Assembly (NCBI GenBank): GCA_023014485.1
Contig: JAJOZX010001568.1
Location: 684,501-748,500 of the forward strand
DNA length: 64,000 nt
From: Bathynomus jamesi
Lineage: Eukaryota > Arthropoda > Malacostraca > Isopoda > Cirolanidae
Direction of reading: 5' to 3'
A program made the translations under genes and the position numbers. The notes under the pieces were generated by a model. That model saw only the letters and a list, made by a program, of their open reading frames with translations. It made no database searches and was not told the DNA's origin. Of this stretch, positions 12,322-22,179 are shown piece after piece (positions within the stretch are counted from its first letter, which is position 1; the number at the start of each line of letters is the position of its first letter).

Positions 12322-13215
12322 CAGGGTGTACATAAAGTCAGGATCTATTTTTGTGAAGCACTTGGAAATTATATGGAATTCAATCATAAAATGATAAAGT
12401 GGTAACATTTATTAAATAATTAAGAGTAGGATTCGACGTGACGCCCATCAGTATCCCTGCACAGCTCAAATCGTTCCGCAGCATTTCTAAACACATTCTG
12501 GAGCATTTGCGGGGTTATGTTATCTGCAGCAGTTCGTATACGTGTACGTAAGTTTTCAAGACTCGTAATCTTCGTTTGATAGACGTGCGATTTGATAAAG
12601 CCCCGTGCAAAGAAATCTAAAGGGGTTAAATCTGGTGATCTCGCTGGCCAAGGTCTGTTGCTTCCGCGTCCGATCCAGCGATTTGGAAAACGTCCATTTA
12701 GATAATCCTGAACAATTTTGACATAGTGACAAGGAGCACCATCATGTTGATAGACGACGGGGATTGGATTGTTAGTACCGTCGTCTATCAACATGATGAT
12801 GCTCCTTGTCACTATGCCAAAATTGTTCAGGATTATCTAAATGGACGTTTCCAAATCGCTGGATCGGACGCGGAAGCAACAGACCTTGGCCAGCGAGATC
12901 ACCAGATTTAACCCCTTTAGATTTCTTTGCATGGGACTTTATCAAATCGCACGTCTATCAGACGAAGATTACGAGTCTTGAAAACTTACGTACACGTATA
13001 CGAACTGCTGCAGATAACATAACCCCGCAAATGCTCCAGAATGTGTTTAGAAATGCTGCGGAACGATTTGAGCTGTGCAGGGATACTGATGGGCGTCACG
13101 TCGAATCCTACTCTTAATTATTTAATAAATGTTACCACTTTATCATTTTATGATTGAATTCCATATAATTTCCAAGTACTTCACAAAAATAGATCCTGAC
13201 TTTATGTACACCCTG
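12322..13215. mobile_element. Fold-back mariner element, about 440-bp inverted arms
   Basis: The left arm (12322-12762) and right arm (12779-13215) are near-identical reverse complements around a loop of about 16 nt. The ends read CAGGGTGTACATAAAGTC and the flanks are TA/TA. Each arm contains the 3' third of a DUF4817-type mariner transposase: minus-strand reading at 12420-12762 and plus-strand reading at 12806-13117. Both show YQHDGAPCHY- or YQHDDAPCHY-like, WPARSPDLTPLDFF and ERFELCRDTDGRHVE blocks. The element is an inverted duplication of one transposon end and cannot encode a complete transposase. It interrupts a LINE endonuclease. Confidence 0.88.
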
Positions 13216-13492
13216 TATTTAATGTTGAGATTTTAAATGATGTTATCGTATTTTCTGTTTCATTCATAGCAAATTTAAATTCACTTTCTGAAATATTTGG
13301 TGGCGTGCACACTCTTCTAATGATCAAGTTTAATTAAATTATTATCCCGACTTTGGTAAGCGATGACACGTATTTTTCATACAAATATATCCTCCTCCAA
13401 ATTCTTGACAATCTATCCGCTCTGAATATATTGTAATCGTTTTTTGTTATTTCAGTCTTATGTAATTTTCACACCAGTTCCACATTTATGGG

Positions 13493-13682
13493 GCTACGTC
13501 GCGGCCACATCAAAACACCGTTTCCCGTTAAACCAGCGAGGTTAAGCGACGTTGGGTCTGTTCAGTAGCTGAAGGGGTGGCTGTCCTCTGCGTTCAGGTT
13601 ATGTAGTAATCCATGGTTCGGATCCCACCATAATCTTTACCGTTACGAAGGGGGTTAAACAATTCCAAACATTGTTATCTAC
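13493..13682 (+). mobile_element. 5S rRNA-derived SINE
   Basis: The head is CTACGTCGCGGCCACATC. The 5S A-box-like block is GAGGTTAAGCGACGTTGGG, followed by GTAGCTGAAGGGGTGG at the C-box position. The body contains CATGGTTCGGATCCCACC and a tail with AACAATTCCAAACATTG. Same family as 17460, 23640 and 23846. Confidence 0.75.
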
Positions 13683-13783
13683 ACATGGAAATGAGTTTCC
13701 CATCAAAATAAAATATCTGTGTTTGAGTCCTGAGCTAAATTTTGTAGGTATTGTAATTTGCAATTTGCTTTTTCACTTCACAA

Positions 13784-15110
13784 AGGGTTGACAAAAGTAA
13801 ATAGACACTGCTGATATTGCGCAATATTTGTTAAAGAAGAAAACAAACCAAGCGAAGACGAGGTATTATGGTAAAGTGAATGAAAGCAACGAATCATTGA
13901 TAGTTACAAGATGCCACGTGGCAAAGATTCGTGTGAAATGTTAGATTTCATTAGAGGATGAACTATTGGACTTTGTGAAGGTTTGTGTAATCAAAGGGAT
14001 ATTTCGCGTCGGCTTCGTATTCCAATGTCAACCATGAACAGAATGATTGTGCAATTGAAAGCAACCAATAAGACAACAGTTGTCCCGCGCCATCCATGTT
14101 CTTCAGAGAACGTTACGTTCTTTCAGACGAGGTGCAGAGGTAAACCCACGACAAACTGCTGGTGAATTGGGCGTGCAGGTGGATTAGTTCTAGAACAGTC
14201 AGAATATATCTCCACCCTATGAACTATTATTGTAGGGCAGCTAGAAGAAAGCCCATATTGCTCATCGCGAGCAGTGAGCAGCATTGTTAAAGAACCGGGA
14301 CTCTGAGTTTTGGAGCACTGTGATACTTACAGAAGAGTCCCGATTGGCCTCATTTTGAACACTGGGCGTGTATGAGTATGAAGACGTCCATCACAGGAAT
14401 TTTCATAGAGGCACCTGCAGAATACAGTAAAACACGGAGGTATTTCTGTTGTAGTATGTGCAGAGGCGGATTAAGACACCCCGGGGCCCCGGGGCAATGA
14501 AGAATATGGGGGCCCTTTTCTATAGCTTTTTATTAACAATACATTTACATGTACAATACATAGTACATTTACACGAATTATATGTACGGTGCTCAGGCTA
14601 ATTGAGAAACAAACTTAAAAGAACCTTAACACACTGTATTTTGCCGTTTGCCAAAACCAAACAGTATTAAACAAACTTTACTTTAGGGCCTATAAAACAT
14701 AAAATAAAACAGGGAATTTGTCAGTTTGTGTACTCTGTCATATTTAATCAAAGTAGTTTGCGAAATCTCGAATTATATCATCGAAACTTAGTTGATTGGG
14801 GGGGCCTCAAGCATGGGAGCCTGAGGCTTCAGCCTAAATAGCCTCAGTGATAATCCGCCACTGAGTATGTGCTGCCATTTGGAGCACGGGACGATCAGAA
14901 CTGGTGATATACAACGGAACCGTTAATTCCACAAAATATCAGAGTATTTTGGAGGAAGACCTGCTGCCACTTTATGCCAATAATAATCTATATCCAGCAC
15001 TTACTATGCTCGTAGAAAATTGTGCTCCTGCCCCGACAGCTCGCGCAATTCAGAGGTGGCATGAAGCCGATCGTATTATGGCCAGACCAATCACCCGATA
15101 AGAACAGTCT
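13784..15110 (+). mobile_element. Tc1-type relic interrupted by a hAT MITE
   Basis: Starts with the terminal word AGGGTTGACAAAAGTAAATA shared with the element at 6931. The transposase N-terminus MPRGKD begins at about 13911, with a HTH segment (LCNQRDISRRLRIPMSTMN). After the hAT insertion 14461-14863 the reading resumes as a catalytic-domain remnant (YNGTVNSTKYQSILEEDLLP, LYANNNLYP). The second catalytic block reads VENCAPAPT where QDNAPAHT-like is expected. Multiple frameshifts; right terminal repeat not found. Confidence 0.7.
14461..14863. mobile_element. hAT MITE with 8-bp target duplication
   Basis: The terminal repeats are CAGAGGCGGATTA / TAATCCGCCACTG. A perfect 8-bp target duplication AGTATGTG lies at 14453-14460 and 14864-14871. 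The element is 403 bp and non-coding, with a GGGGCCCCGGGG palindrome near its left end. An 8-bp duplication and CA(G)..(C)TG ends are diagnostic of hAT elements. It is inserted in the Tc1 relic. Confidence 0.9.
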
Positions 15111-15854
15111 TTACAGCCACACCTACACTTTTCCTCCTAAGTATATATATTGTAATATATAAGGTTGTAAATTGTGACTTGGTCCGCAATTGATATGGAC
15201 CGTGACTTATTTTTGGTTGGCAAGGTACTGGTATTGATGGATACCGTAATGAAATTGACTGGATTCTTTGGATCTGATATATTTGCATGTCGGTTATAAA
15301 TAGATATAGAGTGTAACATATTTGCGGATAGTAGTCTATTACGACTTGATCCTCTGGATCCAGAGATTCTATCTTTAGCTTTAAAATTGATAATTATTTA
15401 GTTTTAAATTGATAATTATTTAGTTTTGTAAAAATTGGTCGTTGCCAATGTACAGGCAATTTTTACATAGTGGAGCCACCTCGATGGGCCGAAGTGACCC
15501 CTAGTGTGCCCACTATAAAAATTTCTTATGTTCTTGTGGTTCGGAACCCACGTAAAATTGTAGGTCCCCTCCGCCACCACGGAGGACATGCACAATACAC
15601 AATTACGAACACAGTTAGGTAGACCAGCCATGAGTGGATCCTAGGGTCTTTGTTGGTCTGAAACATTATAACATTATTATAACATACGAATATATAAGAC
15701 CTAGTTGGTACCTTTTCTATAATTTTAGTAACAGTTAAACACAAGGCAACATCGGGAACCCCTATTTTCCCACAGGGAAGAGGTGGGCGTGAATTCCAAG
15801 AGTCAGCTGAGCCCGAGGAATCACAAATACCAAAGTGGTTGGTCAAACTCCAAC

Positions 15855-15935
15855 CGTGGAGGCTTTGGGAGTCGAACCCGAGCTTCCGCAGCCCAATTCT
15901 AATCTCCTACCAATTGAGCCACGGATGCTTACAGC
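15855..15935 (-). mobile_element. tRNA-derived SINE head
   Basis: The minus strand reads GCATCCGTGGCTCAATTGG, containing an A-box-like TGGCTCAATTGG. About 30 nt later comes the B-box-like GGTTCGACTCC. The acceptor ends do not pair, so this is not a functional tRNA but the Pol III promoter head of a tRNA-derived SINE. At about 15535-15590 (+) a stretch with TGTGGTTCGGAACCCACG and TAGGTCCCCTCCG resembles the body of the 5S-derived SINE family, suggesting shared or chimeric SINE modules. Confidence 0.6.
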
Positions 15936-16019
15936 AAATTTTAGTAATTCTGTGGTCCGGAGCCATAATAATTATAAATAATAATAATAATTCAGTATTT
16001 TCAATTTTTAAGTATATGT

Positions 16020-16800
16020 TAATTTGTTTTTGAGGATAAGTCAGGCTTCAAAGGTAAGTTCAGCAGGTACTGCTGCGGACAGCTCGACGGTCGAAAGAAC
16101 GCTTTACAAGAATTGTCTACACGGGAGGTTTGCAATAAAGAGGCCATTTCTGCGCCTTCCTCACAAAGCTGCATGTCTGGAGCGTGCCAAGGAACACTTC
16201 AATGACTCTTGGAGCAAGATTCTAAGGTTTCATAACACAAAAACTAACTTTTTAGGCCACAATCCAAAGTTTGTTTGAAGGAATAATGACAAGACATTAT
16301 ATGAAACGAACATCAACCTGACAGTGAGGCACGGTAGGGATTGATCATGAGTTGCAGATATTTGTCATCTGCAGGTACGGTCAATTTGGTTCGAATTGAT
16401 GGAGCAATGAATTTAGCAAAGTATCGGTAGAGTTTGGATGAAAACCTTCTGCCTTCGGTGAGGAAGCTGAAAATGAAGCATGGTTGGGTATTCCAACAGG
16501 ATAATGATCCGAATACAGTATATATTGAAAAGTACATTAAAATGATTGGGACATTATATTATCAAAGGTTTGGAATGGCCTTCACAGTCCCCGCACCCGA
16601 GTATCATCGAACAACTTTGGGAAGATCTAAAGTGAGCAGTCCATACGAGAAATCCGAAGAATCTTAATGGGTGAAGGCATTTTGTCAAGAAGAATGACCG
16701 AAGGAACGAGTCGGAAAGTTGGTACAAGGATATAGGAAGCATTTGCTTGAAGTCGTCGGAGCACAAGGAGGTTCTACAAGTTACTAATCTGAAGGTCTAA
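16020..16800 (+). pseudogene. Second Tc1 transposase relic
   Basis: The pieces follow Tc1 transposase order. The HTH-to-catalytic linker (16055-16265) reads STVERTLYKNCLHGR and KAACLERAKEHFN. The central catalytic region (16430-16530) reads [20 protein letters not shown] with the second Asp in FQQDNDP. The C-terminal tail (16560-16780) is frame-broken. The conserved words differ from the family at 7058 and 43591, so this is a distinct, older Tc1 lineage. No terminal repeats found. Confidence 0.7.
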
Positions 16801-16904
16801 GCGTTTGTGTTGCATTCTTAAGGAATAAACGTTTTCCTTCGTTCTTGACTTCCCTTATCTTGTTTAGAAATGTATTGCAATACCTTTACATATTAAGTTT
16901 GAGC

Positions 16905-17348
16905 CGGGGCTGTGGAGCTGGCACCAAAATCTTAAGCTCCGGCTCCGGCTCCGGCTACAGCATTTTCAAATTTCTGGCTTCAACTCCGGCTCCAGCATTT
17001 TTTTATGCCCAGCTCCGGCTCCGGCTCCAGCTCCTCTCACCATATATTAATGATTGATAAATCTCTTGAAATTGTACCTTGCTACTCATAGGCCATAGCA
17101 GGCAGCCACACAAAACATTTCATCACCATCACATGATTAAGTCCAATTAGAAATCATTCAAAATAAAAAAAAATAGTATAAAAAAGTTTGTATCTGAATA
17201 TGAACTCTTTGTATTGGGCTGGAGCCGGAGCTGACACATTTTTTATCAGCTCCAGCTCCAGCTTCCCAAAAATAACTGGCTCCAGCTCCAGCTCCACTCA
17301 CCAAAATTGCTTCAAGCTCCAGCTCCTGGCTCCGGCTCCACAGCCCTG
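16905..17348. mobile_element. hAT MITE rich in GGAGCC/GGCTCC
   Basis: The ends are CGGGGCTGTGGAGC and GCTCCACAGCCCTG. A perfect 8-bp target duplication GTTTGAGC lies at 16897-16904 and 17349-17356. Subterminal regions are tandem GCTCCG/GGAGCC hexamers in inverted orientation at the two ends. 444 bp, non-coding. Confidence 0.9.
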
Positions 17349-17459
17349 GTTTGAGCATTTATATTCCAATGAATGAGTCAATTCAAATCTTTCAAGAATT
17401 TTGACATGGAACTGTATATTTTAGGGGTTTATCGAACATTAATCTAAAAGAGGGGTTGG

Positions 17460-17662
17460 GCTACGTCGTAACACCGCTTCCCGTTAATCAGCGAAATTAA
17501 GCGACATTGGGTCTGGGTAGTAGTTGGATGGGAGACCGTCCTCCGCGTCCAGATTACGTAGCGACCCGTGGTTCGGATCCCACGTAAAGCCGTAGGTCCC
17601 CTCCGTCATATGACCTTAGATGTTGCGAAGGAGATTAAACAACCCCAATCATTATTACTATT
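17460..17662 (+). mobile_element. 5S rRNA-derived SINE, best-preserved copy
   Basis: The order matches 5S rRNA: CTACGTCGTAACACCG at the head, then AATTAAGCGACATTGGGTC (A box and intermediate element), then GTAGTTGGATGGGAGACCG (C box). The first 105 or so bases follow the 5S plan. The unrelated body has GTGGTTCGGATCCCACG and GTAGGTCCCCTCCGTC, ending in AACAACCCCAATCATTATT. Confidence 0.8.
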
Positions 17663-17667
17663 AAATT

Positions 17668-17871
17668 TACGGGGGTTCTTAACCTTTTTCGGCTGCGATC
17701 CAAATTCTCGTGTCGGGGCTAGCTCGGCGACCAATGCCTTCAAACAGTTCACTCGTAATAGATAATAAAATAAATAATAATGGTAAAATAATTAGGGATA
17801 ACATAAATAAATGATAAATGACAATTTAATGACCCAAGTTTGGGTCGCGACCCAGAGGTTAAGAACCCCTG
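17668..17871. mobile_element. hAT-type MITE, GGGGTTCTTAACC ends
   Basis: The ends are GGGGTTCTTAACCTTTTT and GAGGTTAAGAACCCC, with a subterminal inverted GGCTGCGATCC / GGTCGCGACCC pair. The terminal word is common among hAT MITEs. About 200 bp, non-coding. A target duplication could not be confirmed. Confidence 0.6.
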
Positions 17872-18485
17872 ATCTAAAACATAAGATCGGTCGTTTTCTC
17901 GACATGATGTTAATATTCTCCGTTACAGTTTCCTAATACTCTACAACTTAAATATAATAAGTAATGTTTTCAGGATTTATTTATAATAAAGTTAGTATTT
18001 ACTGTATTTGCTAGAAATGGCCTAATTTTCTCGCATAACTGTTTACAGGGGGATCGAGGTAAGCTCTGTAGGTATTTTGTTTATGACACTCGTGGTAACA
18101 TTCTTGAAGTGTAATACGTAGAATAGTTCAGTAGTTTTTAATAAACAGCTTTTGTATTATAGGTTAACTATAACGGTGTAAAAGTTAGTTTCCTAATATC
18201 TAATACTGTTTTTTCTTTATCTTTTATTCAAGGCATTCGCATGGGTAAGACTAATATTTTCCTATATTCTGATGACCTTTGAGTCCGAAGAATATTTTCA
18301 GTAATGTAAAATATATTTACATAATTTCTAATGAATATCAATTGCATTTGTAAATTAAAATTTATTTTTCTGTTAAGCAGTAAATAAATAAATAAAATAA
18401 TAAATGCTGCAATGTAATTATCGCAAATGTTTTTCATAATTTTGTATTTCATTAACTAATTATTATAAAATTACTTTTCTGTTTA

Positions 18486-20219
18486 ATGAACAGTTTGGAT
18501 GAAGAGCTCGTGAGGCAAGGACGTCAGCATTACATGACACGACGCGATTCCAGCAGCGATGTATTAACTTCGGCTATTAAGCTCTTTAATCAGAATCGTC
18601 AAACTGGGTTCATTAGCCAAGCAGCAGCACGACGGAGTACCTCGGTTGTCCCAAATCACTCAAGTTCATCCGTGCCGGAGAGAAGAGACAAAAAGATCAC
18701 TAAGAAGAGCCCGATCATAGTTCGTATTGAAAATGTTGATTCCGGATCATGTTATGAAGGAGATGAAAATTTGAGATTATCTCCCCTCTTACAAAGCCCA
18801 GATAGTGAGTTTGGGCATAGTGATGCCAGTGGGGATGAAAATCAGGTTGAAAATATGTTGAAGGTTATCGAAAACAAAAAGGCCCCAAAAGTTAATGGTT
18901 GTGGTGAAATTGGGGTTAAGGATGTTCTAATTCAGATTGATGATCAAGGTGATAATTTACTTTCGAGATTAGGAGGAGGTAAATTATTATTATTAAGTAA
19001 AACAAAACAAGATACAAGTATCACTATGGAAGCGCTTAATTTAGATATTAATTTTACTAAAATAACTAGTGCAAATATTAATAAAACGCGGGAAGATTTT
19101 CATACTTTTTCCAAATCTGAAACCAAAACTAAAAACCAATGTAATGACTCAAATTTATTAGGCAAATCTGAAGTTTTATTCGACTCTAAAAGTTACAAAG
19201 GAAAAGGTAAAAAGAACTCTGCGCGTGAAAAAATAGAACTTCCCTTAAAGGACGATACAATCCATGCTCAACCAAAATGTCACACGCTACAGTCACATAT
19301 TAAAGAAACAGATTTTAAAACAAGAGCAAACGCCGAACAGGTCTTAAGTTTGAAAAGAAATAAATTTGCCCCAAAGCTGAAGTATGAATTGACTAACGTT
19401 AATTTAGAAAATCTTGATGGTTTACCACCACATCAAAAGAAGCAACAATCCGATCAAACTCCTTTCAGGGATTCTTTAAAGCGACCATCCTCCAGAAAAG
19501 AATCCAAATTACAGAATGAATCGTCACAAAACCTACTCGATTTGAAGCCTCAAAAGTCGAAAGAACGCGGATCACCTTCTCATTCTTTTCCAAGCCATGA
19601 TAAAATGAAAATCAAAACCATTAGTGATACTCCACTACGAGGTACGAAAATTTTGAAGAAAGACGAACGAAAGAAGGACAAAGATTCCGAGTGTAAAGCT
19701 ATAAAAGAAGAAAGAAGCAAAAGAAGCGCGACTGAAAAGGGAACTAAGAAAGGAAGGGAAAAAGAGAAGCTAAAAGTATTTAGAAGTAGGTCTTCCAGCC
19801 CCATTAAACTAGCTAGCAAAAAAATAGATAAAGGGTCCTTGCCAAGAAATTTGTCCCCTTCACAAGATGCTGCGAGAAAGATTCAGTATCAAGACCCTTA
19901 TCATTTCATACACGCGCGGTCTCGTTCCCTCGGCCCGCCTTCATTGCCATTGCATTCAAGCACCGACCAATGGGAAAGATCAAAAAAGAAACATTCTTTC
20001 GCAAAGATTCAGCCCTCTTCGCGGGAAATAACTTCCCGTTCTCATAAAAAGTTTTTTACTGATGCTGCTGCTGCTGCTGTTTCCACCGAGGAAGCGTATC
20101 TCAGTCACTCTGACATGAAGAAAACTAAAAAAGTACCTCACCCAATCGTTCAAAAGTCACCTGGTCTTAAGACCCATACTGTAGATTTACCTTCCCCAAC
20201 AGAATCAACAATGCTTTAA
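18486..20219 (+). CDS. Large 3' exon of an unrecognised host gene (577 residues)
   Basis: An uninterrupted 1.7-kb frame in a transposon-rich window, so very probably a real exon. The ATG at 18486 is probably not the start: a good acceptor (TTACTTTTCTGTTTAATGAACAG) ends at 18493, so the exon likely begins at 18494 with LDEELVRQGRQHY. The first 40 residues (to IKLFNQNRQTGF) look structured and conserved. The rest is Lys/Ser-rich, low in hydrophobics and probably disordered, with KKDERKKDKD-type charged tracts, SRSSSPIK-type serine/arginine patches and a short Ala run (GCT repeat) near residue 528. The C-terminus is PSPTESTML. No catalytic motif, signal peptide or membrane segment is visible. 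I do not recognise the family; it may be the intracellular tail of a larger protein. Confidence 0.75.
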   Translation: MNSLDEELVRQGRQHYMTRRDSSSDVLTSAIKLFNQNRQTGFISQAAARRSTSVVPNHSSSSVPERRDKKITKKSPIIVRIENVDSGSCYEGDENLRLSPLLQSPDSEFGHSDASGDENQVENMLKVIENKKAPKVNGCGEIGVKDVLIQIDDQGDNLLSRLGGGKLLLLSKTKQDTSITMEALNLDINFTKITSANINKTREDFHTFSKSETKTKNQCNDSNLLGKSEVLFDSKSYKGKGKKNSAREKIELPLKDDTIHAQPKCHTLQSHIKETDFKTRANAEQVLSLKRNKFAPKLKYELTNVNLENLDGLPPHQKKQQSDQTPFRDSLKRPSSRKESKLQNESSQNLLDLKPQKSKERGSPSHSFPSHDKMKIKTISDTPLRGTKILKKDERKKDKDSECKAIKEERSKRSATEKGTKKGREKEKLKVFRSRSSSPIKLASKKIDKGSLPRNLSPSQDAARKIQYQDPYHFIHARSRSLGPPSLPLHSSTDQWERSKKKHSFAKIQPSSREITSRSHKKFFTDAAAAAVSTEEAYLSHSDMKKTKKVPHPIVQKSPGLKTHTVDLPSPTESTML

Positions 20220-20760
20220 CAACAGTTACGAGACGTGATCAAAATCTAGTTGTAAGAATTCCAAACTTGTATCATATTACAAAAATCAAAAAATATCATG
20301 AAACGTTTCAAAATTTTTGTACAAATAAGAAATGTTTTGGTGTCCGAGTTTAGGTTGTTCGGTAATAAGTAATAAATATTTGGATAAGTCATTAATTAGC
20401 ATTACCAATTTTTAAAATGTTTTTCATTTTAAGGGTGTGTAGATGTATTTATTACATGATTTTAACGTGTAGAGAGATTCTATATAAGTGTAGTGATATA
20501 AATAGTAAGAAATTTATTGCGGGTTACGATGGTTTGACGGTTGTGTTTAGAATAGCAAAAATAACTTGTATGCTCGCGATAAACTTTGTATCGTATCGCC
20601 ACTTTCAGAGTTAACCGAAGTACGCTACTTTCTTACAGTATTTCCATCTCCTGAATTAATTAAATTTTGTAATAGTTTTACGTTGTATAGAGTCATATAG
20701 CAAAAATAATTTATATGCTTATGATAAACTTTGTATTATGAAATTTAATTTATTTATTTA
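20220..20760 (+). other. Putative 3' UTR of the 577-residue exon
   Basis: AT-rich sequence directly after the stop codon, free of recognisable transposon. AATAAA occurs at 20371 within GTAATAAATATTTGG and is a plausible polyadenylation signal. The next element (MITE at 20765) marks the right limit. Confidence 0.5.
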
Positions 20761-20764
20761 TATA

Positions 20765-21334
20765 CAGGGTGTCCGAGAATTATCTGTACAATGTTTGGCT
20801 GTTATTAAAAGTCAACCATGAAGTGTAGAAATTCCAGTGTTGTCCCATTTTACAGAGAATCTCATTAAGTTTTTTCTGATACCACGTTTTGACAAGTTTT
20901 TTAGAAATGTACGCGGGTGACAGACATTGATGATTTAAAAGCAAGAATCACAGCTGCTATTGAGCGAATTGATGTGGATATGCTGCAGCGTACATGGCAA
21001 CATTTGGAGTATCGATTGGATGTTTTGCGAATCACTAATGGTGCACATATCGAGTGTTTGTAACAACGTTACTTTAATAAAAGAAAGTTTTGAAAATACA
21101 GATTCTAAATAATCTTGTTTAAGAATTTTACGTGTGTTATCAAGAATTTTATTAAAAGATGAAATTGTACAGATAATGTTCGGACACACTGGAATTCCTA
21201 AAAAACTTGTCAAAACCTGGTATCAGAAAAAACTTAATGAGATTCTCTGTAAAATGGGACAACACTGGAATTTCTACACTTCATGGTTGACTTTTAATAA
21301 CAGCCAAAAATTGTACAGATAATTCTCGGACACC

Positions 21335-21337
<3 letters not shown>
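20765..21337. mobile_element. Mariner-superfamily deletion derivative with long inverted ends
   Basis: Ends CAGGGTGTCCGAGAATTATC and complement, flanked by TA. The inverted arms run about 150 bp, down to AACTTGTCAAAACC(T)GGTAT. The interior retains only the last transposase codons (minus of none, plus strand 20920-21063: DDLKARITAAIERIDVDML ... GAHIECL), the C-terminal pattern of DUF4817-type mariner proteins. Non-autonomous. Confidence 0.8.
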
Positions 21338-21375
<38 letters not shown>

Positions 21376-21404
21376 AACTCAGAATGGTTCCCTGAGAACA
21401 TTAT

Positions 21405-21944
21405 ATGTTAAACACAGACCGTGCATGGAACAAGGAACTCTTCTGGGAAAATTAAATCCACTATAGTCCGAATAAGTAATGGTAAATGACAAATACCATA
21501 GTTTTTTTCCTTTTTCATGATTTTAGCCCGACGTGGGCAACGGGTCTCTCGCAAAGAGATCCCATAAATATAGCTTCCCTCACCAGCTATCTGCAAAGCA
21601 GACAGGATCCAGCTTTGGGACGTGGATCTAGGGTTTAAAGCAAGCCCAGATCCCTACACTCAGAACCTCTATATAAGTAAAAGACTCGTTGCATTCACGT
21701 CGTGTTGAATAAATCAAAGAAAAAGGGGGTAACTATTGTATTTTTAGCCAAAAAAACCAAAACTTAAACCTCAACCGGGACATTGAGCGTCCACTTTTCA
21801 AGGCACGAAACCCGTTGCCCACGTCGGGCTAAAATCATGAAAAAGGAAAAAAACTATGGTATTTGTCATTTACCATTACTTATTCGGACTATAGTGGATT
21901 TAATTTTCCCAGAAGAGTTCCTTGTTCATGCACGGTCTGTGTTT

Positions 21945-21949
<5 letters not shown>
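21405..21949. repeat. LTR-like unit with 141-bp inverted ends
   Basis: The arms at 21405-21545 and 21810-21949 are almost perfect inverted repeats (one single-base deletion). The unit begins TGTTAAACACAGACC and ends GGTCTGTGTTTAACA. The central unique part holds a TATA-like CTATATAAG at about 21670 and an AATAAA at about 21708. The TG...CA ends with TATA and polyadenylation signals resemble a solo LTR, but 141-bp inverted ends are not normal for an LTR. A compact relative lies at 63549-63738. Confidence 0.6.
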
Positions 21950-21991
<42 letters not shown>

Positions 21992-22035
21992 TGCACACCC
22001 ACGTATGTAATTGTGAAATTCATCCTGTGCGCGCG

Positions 22036-22111
<76 letters not shown>

Positions 22112-22139
22112 ATATACTGATAATATATATATATATTTT
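21949..22139. repeat. (TA)n microsatellites
   Basis: Long TA dinucleotide tracts at about 21949-21989 and 22039-22132, separated by a short unique stretch. No gene. Confidence 0.9.
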
Positions 22140-22179
22140 TTTTTTTGAAGTGTCTAAAAACCTTGTGTAAAACTGTATG

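Larger units (their letters stand above)
8543..13460 (-). mobile_element. Jockey/CR1-type LINE relic broken by insertions
   Basis: Scattered minus-strand pieces fall in the right order for one LINE. The endonuclease is at 13350-13220 (VCTPPNISESEF) and continues at 12320-11984 (ICGDFNFPF, then GNLLDLILTNNSD). The linker is at about 11600-11500 (IIQNIFAFSQNRKMK). RT fingers are at 10610-10425 (VYKDDNRAMP...TSHLMKCYE). The RT C-terminal part is at about 9300-8550 (LYFLERRRERYIVI, as in the common SLERRRERY block). Class II elements interrupt it at 12322-13215 and 9370-10272, and a hAT relic lies at about 10880-11140. The many stops indicate an old copy. Confidence 0.7.

Noticed and set aside
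15855..15935. Possible functional tRNA gene
   Set aside because: A and B boxes are present, but the acceptor stem does not pair; a SINE head is more likely.
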